A stretch of DNA of 64,000 nt, taken from CAWHHZ01 sp963829355 (GTDB lineage: Bacteria > Acidobacteriota > Thermoanaerobaculia > Gp7-AA8 > JAHWKK01). The notes beneath the pieces were generated by a model. The model had not been told where the DNA came from. It did not search any database and worked only from the letters and a program-made list of their open reading frames with translations. Each line of letters begins with the position of its first letter. Positions within the stretch are counted from its first letter, which is position 1. The position numbers were made by a program, and so were the translations under genes. Where the stretch lies: positions 310,001 to 374,000 of the forward strand of contig CAWHHZ010000021.1 in NCBI GenBank assembly GCA_963829355.1. Direction: 5' to 3'. Below, piece after piece: positions 58,196 to 64,000 of the stretch.

Positions 58196-60344
58196 TTCCG
58201 GGCACTTCGGGCAGTACGTTCTGCTCGAGAAGATTGCCACCGGCGGGATGGCCGAGGTGTGGAAGGCGAGGATGAGGGGTCTCGAGGGCTTCGAGAAGAT
58301 CGTCGCCATCAAGAAGATCCTTCCTCATCTTTCAGACAACAGCGAGTTCATCGACATGTTCGTCGACGAGGCGAAACTCGCAGCGCAGCTCAGCCACAAC
58401 AACATCATTCACATCTATGATCTCGGCAAGATCGACGGGTCGTGGTTCATCGCAATGGAGTACAACGATGGCTACGATCTGAAGAGTCTCCTGGCGAAAG
58501 GAAAGTCGGCAGACCGCCCGCTCCCTGTCTCGTTGAGCCTTTTCATCGCCTCGAAGATCGCCTCGGCGCTCGACTATGCGCATCGCAAGCGCGGATTCGA
58601 CGATCAGGAGCTCGGCGTCGTACACCGCGACGTATCCCCTCAGAACGTCCTGATTTCCCGTGAGGGGGATATCAAGATCTGCGATTTCGGAATTGCAAAG
58701 GCCGCGAGCAAGGCCTCCCATACGCAGGCGGGTGCGCTCAAAGGCAAGCTTCAGTACATGTCACCGGAGCAGGCGTGGGGTCGTCACGTCGATCACCGCT
58801 CCGACATCTTTGCGACTGCGGCGGTTCTGTTCGAGATGATCAGCGGGCGCAAGCTCTTCACGGGCGACAGCGAGTTGTCGGTTCTCGACCAGGTACGTGA
58901 GGCGCGAGTGCCCTCACCGTCGACGTACAACCCGGAGATTTCTTCGGAGATCGACGATGTCGTGGCGAAGGGACTGGAGAAGGATCCGTCAGGAAGATTC
59001 TCGACGGCTGGCGAGATGGCGAGAGCGATCGACGCCCTGCTGGGGAACTACAAGCCAGCACCGACCAGCAGCGACCTGTCTCGCTACATTGCCGCGATCG
59101 AGAATCCGGAGAGCGTGCCGATGCCGTCGATGCCGGTCGCGCAGAAGACGCAGGAAATCGAACGTCCTCAAGATGTCGAGGAGCCGCCGGTCCACGATGT
59201 TTCGCCGAAGATTGTTCCTCCAGTGGTCGTGCCGGCACCGATTCCGGATCCGGAACCCGAGACCGCCACGAGTCCCGATCCCGGTGACGAGACGATCGCG
59301 GTTGGTGAGCAACCCGCTGCGGCAGGAGAGGACACGGTCGCAATCAGGTACGAGCCTCGTCCGGAGGAGCAGGATTCCAGCGCTGACGAGGAGCCAGCCG
59401 TTGCCGCCGCATCTGTCGCGTCGGCGGCACCCTTTACAGCGACTGCAGACGCGGATGAAGGCCCGCGGCGGAGCAAGGCGTTACCGATCGCCCTTGCGCT
59501 CATAATTCTCGTTGCAGTGGTGGCGGGCGGTGCGGTGATGATGACGCGGCGCGGCGCGGACGAAGGGGGAGCGCAGACTGACGCGACCGCAGCGCCGGGC
59601 GCAAACACGACGCCTCCTCCCCCGGCAGCCGCGGAGGCGATTCCGCCGACAGATGTAATCTCCGAGGAAGCACTGAGCGAGGAGCAACTGGCTCCGGCAC
59701 CCGCTGCCCTCGGGGACGATGATATGGCCCTGATCGAGCAGGCTGTGAGAGACCGCATCGAGGCGGAGCGGCTCCGGCTCGAGGGACAGAACAAGCAGGC
59801 GACGCCCGCAAAACCGCAGCCGGAACGCCGGGAGCCTGCGGCGGAGGATCGCCCCGCCGAGACGCCGCCGCCGAAGCCCGTTGCGGCCTCTCCGGCAACC
59901 GATACCGCGAAGGCGGAGGAGCCGGCACAGAAACCGCCGGCTGCCGCGACGAGTGAAGCCGCGGTGCCTCCGGCATCAGAAAAGAGCCAGCCAGCCGTCC
60001 AGCCCCCGCCTGCCGCCGCGGCGAAACCAGCCGTCCAGCGTGGGCAGATGGTCGAGCCCGGAACGCCCGGTCTCGTCGATCCCGAGATGGTCAGTCTCAA
60101 GCGGGTGTCGTATCCACCCCTTGCGAGACGAAACAAGGTTGAGGGGCTCGTCATCGTGCGGGCGCTGATCTCCGAAGACGGGAAGGTCCTCGAGACGGAG
60201 CTCCTTCGCGGAGTCAGCCAGAACGTCGGTCTGAACGAAGCTGCCCTGGAGATGGTCAGGGGAGGGACGTTCAAGGCGGGCACGATGCAGAATGTGCCCG
60301 TGAGGTCCTGGAAGACGATTCCAATTCCATTCAAGATGGAGTAG
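58192..60344 (+). CDS. Transmembrane Ser/Thr protein kinase with TonB C-terminal domain; frameshift near start
   Basis: The kinase domain (about residues 7-285) has the glycine loop IATGGMAEVWKAR, VAIKK lysine, HRDVSPQNVL, CDFGIAK and YMSPEQAWG, all intact. A Pro/Glu-rich linker, one membrane helix (about 422-445: PIALALIILVAVVAGGAVMM), an Ala/Pro-rich periplasmic spacer (about 450-630) and a TonB-C domain (about 635-717, VSYPPLARRNKVEGLVIVRALI) follow. The ATG at 58192 overlaps the upstream TGA, but a G is missing from the GGG near 58202; adding it gives HFGQYVLLEKIATGG. The kinase thus links cytoplasmic phosphorylation to a periplasmic TonB-like domain. Confidence 0.9.
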
Positions 60345-60395
60345 GCTTCGACCGCTCCTCCAGGGGGAGTGAATAGAGACGGAGGTAGTCAAGAC

Positions 60396-60623
60396 ATGCC
60401 CGCATTGACCGATCAGCAACGCGAATTCTACGAGAGCATTCTCACGAATACGCGGCAGGAGATCGAAGATCTCAAGGAACAGATCGAAGAAGAGCTCTCG
60501 AAGGTGAAGGAACGGATTGCGGAGCTCCAGTCCGCGATGGGTGCCTCCAAGCAGATGTACGAAGCCGCCTGCAACCGCCTCGGGGTGCCGAACGACCTCG
60601 ACGAGAGCGAAGGGGAAGAGTAG
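60396..60623 (+). CDS. Small acidic coiled-coil protein
   Basis: The 75-residue protein is almost wholly helical with heptad spacing from residue 5 to 55 (LTNTRQEIEDLKEQIEEELS, VKERIAELQSAM), then a short acidic tail (DLDESEGEE). GGAGG lies eight bases before the ATG; an in-frame ATG at 60369 lacks a site. It lies 51 bp after the kinase gene on the same strand and may be cotranscribed. I know of no assigned function; an adaptor or oligomerisation role is only a guess. Confidence 0.7.
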   Translation: MPALTDQQREFYESILTNTRQEIEDLKEQIEEELSKVKERIAELQSAMGASKQMYEAACNRLGVPNDLDESEGEE

Positions 60624-60632
60624 ACGGGAGTA

Positions 60633-60852
60633 GGGTTCAAAGGGTTCAAGAGTTCAAAGGTTCAAGAGTTCAAAGGTGGGTTCTTCGGATGCTGTCATTT
60701 CGAAGGAGCGGCCTCATCGCGACTGAGGAATCTGGACGGGTGAAGGAAGCCCTGTTCCATCCTCCCCCCGCCCGGCTCCGCGCTTCGCTTCGGAATGACA
60801 GCCTTTTTCTCTTCGGTCAGGCTGGCAACCCTGAACCCCTGAACCCCTGAAC
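60633..60852. repeat. Inverted octad-array spacer E6 enclosing palindrome B2
   Basis: The left arm (60633-60676) has units GGTTCAAA/AGTTCAAG; the right arm (60827-60852) has three units of CCCTGAAC. The core B2 (60694-60799) opens GTCATTTCGAAGGAGCGG and closes TTCGGAATGAC, and shares CGGCCTCATCGCGACTGAGG with B1 in inverted orientation. The arms lie 9 bp after the small coiled-coil gene and 74 bp before rel. Confidence 0.87.
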
Positions 60853-60926
60853 TATCCCGCGTCCTCGCCGCGTTCATAGTGGAACATGGAACCACGGCAT
60901 GAGACTCGCGAGGGTGCAGGGCTGAC

Positions 60927-63098
60927 ATGATCCGGTTCGAGGATATTCTCGAGACCGTCGAGTCGTACAAGCCCGACTTCGACGAGGAGCTGCTCCAGAG
61001 GGCTTACGTCTTCTCGGCCCTGGCGCACAAGGGGCAGATCCGCCGCTCCGGTGAGCCGTACCTGATCCATCCTCTCAACGTCGCTCTGATTCTCGCCGAG
61101 ATGAAGCTCGACGAGACCTCGGTCGCCGTCGGACTCCTGCACGACGTCCTCGAAGATACCCTCACGACCAAAGAGAAGCTCGCGTCCCTCTTCGGTGACG
61201 ACGTGGCCGAGCTGGTCGACGGCGTGACCAAGATTTCGAGATATGCCTACGTCTCGAAGGAAGAGCAGCAGGCCGAGACCTTCAGGAAGATGCTCCTGGC
61301 GATGGTCTCCGATCTTCGGGTGATTCTGGTCAAGCTCGCCGACCGTCTCCACAACATGCGGACGCTCGAGCATCTCTCGGAAGATCGCAGGAAAGCGATT
61401 GCCGGGGAGACGATGGAGATTTACGCTCCGATCGCGAACCGTCTCGGGATGGGAGCGGTCAAGACCGAGCTCGAGGATCTCGCATTCCGGAATCTTGCGC
61501 CCCGGCGGTACACCGAGATTGAGAAGGCGATCGAAGAGAAGATGAAGATCTCCCGCGGGGTCGTCGAGGACGTCCGCGGCTCAATTGTAGAGAAGCTCCA
61601 TGAAGCCGGCCTTTCCGCGGATGTCGTCGGCCGGGTCAAGTCGATCAGTTCGATCAATCAGAAGCTGACGCGGCAGGGAATCGAGCTCGGCCAGCTTTAC
61701 GACTACCTCGCGTTCCGTATCACCACGAGCTCGGTCCAGGATTGCTACGCAGGTCTCGGCGTCGTTCATCAGCGCTGGCGCCCCGTCCCGGGAAGAATCA
61801 AGGACTACATCGCGATGCCGAAGCCGAACTTCTACCAGTCGCTCCACACGACGGTGGTGGGAGACTACGGCAATCCGTTCGAGATTCAGATCCGGACGCG
61901 CGAGATGGACCTGATTGCCGAGCAGGGCGTTGCGGCGCACTGGAAGTACAAGGAAGGGAAGATCGACTCGTCGTCTGACGATGACCAGAGCTTCCTGTGG
62001 CTCCGGCAGCTCGTCGAGTGGCAGCAGGAGATCAAGGACCCGCGCGTCTTTCTCAATTCACTCAAGATCGATCTCTATCCCGACGAGGTCTACACGTTCA
62101 CGCCGAAAGGAGACGTCTTCGCCTTTCCGCGTGGCGCCACCCCGCTTGATTTCGCCTACCGGGTCCACACCGACGTCGGGCATCACTGCATCGGTGCCCG
62201 GGTGAATGGAAAGCTGGTACCGCTCAAGACGCCGCTTCAGAACGGGGACATTCTGGAGATTCTGACGGGGGCGCATCAGAAGCCCAGCCGCGAGTGGCTC
62301 AATCTGGTGGTGACGGCTCGTGCCCGCCACAAGATCCGGCACTGGCTCAATACCGAACAGAAGACCCGGTCGATCGAGCTCGGCCGAAAGCTTCTCGAGA
62401 AGGAAGCGCGGCGCTTCCGGCTGAACGTGAAGAAGCTTCTCGCGGACCGGGCGTTCGACAAGGTGCTCTCCGAGAGCGGATTTGCAAGGATGGAGGATCT
62501 TCTCGCCGACATCGGCTACGGGAAGACTTCGTCCCGAACGTTGCTCGAAAAGATTGCGCCGGGGGAGGCGCGTGACCGTGTCGAGGCGGCCGAAGGGAAA
62601 CTTCAGCAGGCGGTCAGGCGCATCCTGCCGTTCGGATCGAGAGGCATCACAGTCAAGGGGCAGGACGACTTCATGTCGTACCTCGCCAAGTGCTGCAATC
62701 CCCTGCCGGGGGAGGAGATCACCGGATACGTGACGCGAGGCAAGGGCGTGGCGGTGCACACGGCCGATTGCCCGAACGTGAAGAACCTGATGTTCAACCC
62801 GGACCGGCAGATCGAAGTGTCATGGGGCGAGCGATCAGATGCACGCTCAATCGTGGAGCTCGAGATCGAGACCGAGGACCATCCAGGAATCCTGGCGACG
62901 GTGCTCTCCTCGATTGCCGAGCTGAAGATGAACCTCCGGCAGGTCGAGGCTCGATCGAGTGAGGGTCGGGGAAAGATCGATCTGACGGTCGAGATCGCTG
63001 ACGTGAAGCAGCTCGACCGCGTGACGAAAACGATCACGGGAATCGCCGGAGTCCTTCGAGTTCAGCGGAAGTACAACATCCGCCAGGTGGCCGGGTAG
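60927..63098 (+). CDS. rel: Bifunctional (p)ppGpp synthetase/hydrolase Rel
   Basis: The 723-residue enzyme controls the stringent response by making and hydrolysing (p)ppGpp. The hydrolase has the HD set: His48, HD at 72-73 and ED at 76-77 (LLHDVLEDT). The synthetase domain (about 225-345) has RVKSISSINQKL and an EIQIRTREMDLIAEQGVAAHW segment. A TGS domain (about 385-445, VYTFTPKGDVFAFPRGATPLDFAY), helical region, zinc-finger-like CCNPLPGEEITGYVTRGKGV and a C-terminal ACT domain (about 650-720) complete it. Both activities should be functional. The gene is single; the start is an ATG 13 bases after GAGGGTG. Confidence 0.96.
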   Translation: MIRFEDILETVESYKPDFDEELLQRAYVFSALAHKGQIRRSGEPYLIHPLNVALILAEMKLDETSVAVGLLHDVLEDTLTTKEKLASLFGDDVAELVDGVTKISRYAYVSKEEQQAETFRKMLLAMVSDLRVILVKLADRLHNMRTLEHLSEDRRKAIAGETMEIYAPIANRLGMGAVKTELEDLAFRNLAPRRYTEIEKAIEEKMKISRGVVEDVRGSIVEKLHEAGLSADVVGRVKSISSINQKLTRQGIELGQLYDYLAFRITTSSVQDCYAGLGVVHQRWRPVPGRIKDYIAMPKPNFYQSLHTTVVGDYGNPFEIQIRTREMDLIAEQGVAAHWKYKEGKIDSSSDDDQSFLWLRQLVEWQQEIKDPRVFLNSLKIDLYPDEVYTFTPKGDVFAFPRGATPLDFAYRVHTDVGHHCIGARVNGKLVPLKTPLQNGDILEILTGAHQKPSREWLNLVVTARARHKIRHWLNTEQKTRSIELGRKLLEKEARRFRLNVKKLLADRAFDKVLSESGFARMEDLLADIGYGKTSSRTLLEKIAPGEARDRVEAAEGKLQQAVRRILPFGSRGITVKGQDDFMSYLAKCCNPLPGEEITGYVTRGKGVAVHTADCPNVKNLMFNPDRQIEVSWGERSDARSIVELEIETEDHPGILATVLSSIAELKMNLRQVEARSSEGRGKIDLTVEIADVKQLDRVTKTITGIAGVLRVQRKYNIRQVAG

Positions 63099-63110
63099 CG
63101 GTAGAGGCAG

Positions 63111-63647
63111 CCGACAGTCATCCGTCGTCGGTCGTCAGCAGAGGCGATGCATCCCAGCCCGAAAACAGACCACATCTTCCTTACAGCGCCGCGAAGGCGG
63201 CGCGACACAACCCAGCCCAGCGGCGTAAGCCCTGGGACATCGGTCACGTCGAATCTCGAGCCCGCGCAGGCGGGCGATACGCCTACCGCCGGCATAAGCC
63301 CTCATTGTGGCGGCCGCCTGCGCGGCCTCCCGAACTGCTCCAGCGCCGTGTGGTCCCAGGGCTGGCGCCCTGGGACCACACTAGGTTGTTGCGGCCCGCC
63401 TGCGCGGGCCTTCATGATGGACTGGGCATCTGCGAAGGATCGCGTGAGGCCACCTCGAGGAGGATTCACGCGATCCTTCGCCGTCCTTTCGCTGCGGTCC
63501 AGCGTCTCAGACTGACAGGAGCGGTTCACGTCCATCAGTCGCGGCAAACGCTCTGACGACCGAAGTCTGACGACCGACGACCGACGACTGATGACTGACG
63601 ACTGAGGACTGACGACTGAGGACTGACGACTGACGTCTGAGGACTGC
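63111..63647. repeat. Inverted heptad-array spacer E7 with D4 and family A cores
   Basis: The right arm (63553-63647) has thirteen units of GACGACT/GACGACC/GAGGACT. The left arm (63111-63140) has the inverse (AGTCATC, CGTCGTC, GGTCGTC). Between lie D4 (63186-63416), palindromes such as GTGGTCCCAGGGC/GCCCTGGGACCAC, and a family A half pair with GCGAAGGATCGCGTGA and TCACGCGATCCTTCGC (63431-63481). It fills the spacer between the convergent rel and rpmB; the right arm abuts the rpmB stop. Confidence 0.88.
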
Positions 63648-63842
63648 CTACCGGACTGCCTTCTGAATCTTGCCGGAGCGGATGCAGCGGGTGCAGACCT
63701 TGATTCGCTTGACACCACCGTCGACGACCGCGCGGACCTTCTGCAGATTCGGCAACCAGCGGCGGCTCGTCACGTTGTGGGCGTGACTGACGTTGTTGCC
63801 GAATACCGGCTTCTTTCCACACACTTCACACATTCTTGCCAT
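63648..63842 (-). CDS. rpmB: 50S ribosomal protein L28, zinc-binding form
   Basis: The 64-residue protein is a standard L28 with MCEVCGKKPVFGNNVSHAHN, TSRRWLPNLQKV and a second pair CTRCIRSG. The four cysteines form a zinc ribbon, marking the C+ (zinc-dependent) paralogue class. GAGGAG lies ten bases before the ATG. The 158 bp between the start and the window edge contains no other gene and should hold the promoter. Confidence 0.97.
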   Translation of the reverse strand: MARMCEVCGKKPVFGNNVSHAHNVTSRRWLPNLQKVRAVVDGGVKRIKVCTRCIRSGKIQKAVR

Positions 63843-64000
63843 GACTTTCGTTTCTCCTCTCGAGAGTGTTTCGAACAAACGCGCGATCCGGCGGACAAAC
63901 TCCCGCCGTCGCATCGGGATGTCCGAAGCGGTGCTGTACAACCGAGCAGGCGAGCAAACTTATGCCCGCCCCCGACGCCATGTCAGGTTGACACGACTAT

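Noticed and set aside
8519..60344. Widespread programmed frameshifting
   Set aside because: Shifts fall at ordinary short homopolymers in unrelated genes, share no slippery motif, and reach four or five per gene; sequencing error explains them better.
57167..60344. Receiver and kinase as one fused polypeptide
   Set aside because: The kinase frame is open across the junction, but the ATGA overlap plus one missing G gives a clean separate start, which is simpler.
63553..63647. CRISPR-like tandem array
   Set aside because: Units are only seven bases with no spacers between them, and no cas gene is present.
1..64000. tRNA, rRNA or transposase genes
   Set aside because: I looked for T-loop/anticodon patterns, rRNA-like stretches and transposase motifs and saw none that hold up; a covariance-model search would settle this.

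Overview
The window is a chromosomal segment from a GC-rich, Gram-negative-type bacterium. An Oar-like TonB-dependent receptor, a tripartite RND efflux locus, a beta-propeller diguanylate cyclase, a type II glutamine synthetase and long multi-membrane proteins fit Acidobacteriota or a nearby soil/sediment phylum. That placement is inference: the window has no rRNA gene or taxonomic marker I can place securely. I recognise no tRNA, rRNA, CRISPR array, prophage or transposase gene.

Layout. 1-8.5 kb: the end of an AidB-like acyl-CoA dehydrogenase, then reverse-strand genes for the translational GTPase BipA, a roughly 16-helix membrane protein, a lipoprotein with SH3 and TonB-C domains, and a two-gene ABC-2 exporter. 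8.5-12 kb: a broken SGNH hydrolase, a GAF-GGDEF cyclase and a type II glutamine synthetase. 12-22.8 kb: a peptide-binding lipoprotein, an alkaline-phosphatase-superfamily membrane enzyme, a sensor diguanylate cyclase, a rhomboid protease, a short-chain dehydrogenase, a branched-chain aminotransferase and an unknown exported protein. 23-33 kb: an efflux operon (adaptor plus two RND pumps), then lgt and aroC. 33-46 kb: rmuC, a DUF4230 protein, a ribD-ribE-unknown operon, an HtrA protease, a dihydrouridine synthase, an unknown gene, rimO and two exported or membrane unknowns. 46-55 kb: two linked amidohydrolase-like exported proteins, a cold-shock protein and a TonB-dependent receptor. 55-64 kb: rho, a pseudo-receiver protein coupled to a Ser/Thr kinase with a TonB-C tail, a small coiled-coil protein, a bifunctional Rel enzyme and rpmB.

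Two things dominate on close reading. First, about twenty frameshifts interrupt otherwise conserved genes, including aroC, lgt and rho. In the single-event cases I could inspect, most are repaired by removing one base from a short homopolymer. This points to uncorrected sequencing insertions, so the affected entries are annotated as whole genes across the shift. Second, the intergenic spaces are packed with palindromic elements. At seven places the spacer is bracketed by two inverted arrays of a 7- or 8-base unit. The unit differs between loci but is shared by the two arms of one locus, and the arms often touch or overlap the neighbouring stop codons. This nested architecture is the best candidate here for an undescribed repeat system.
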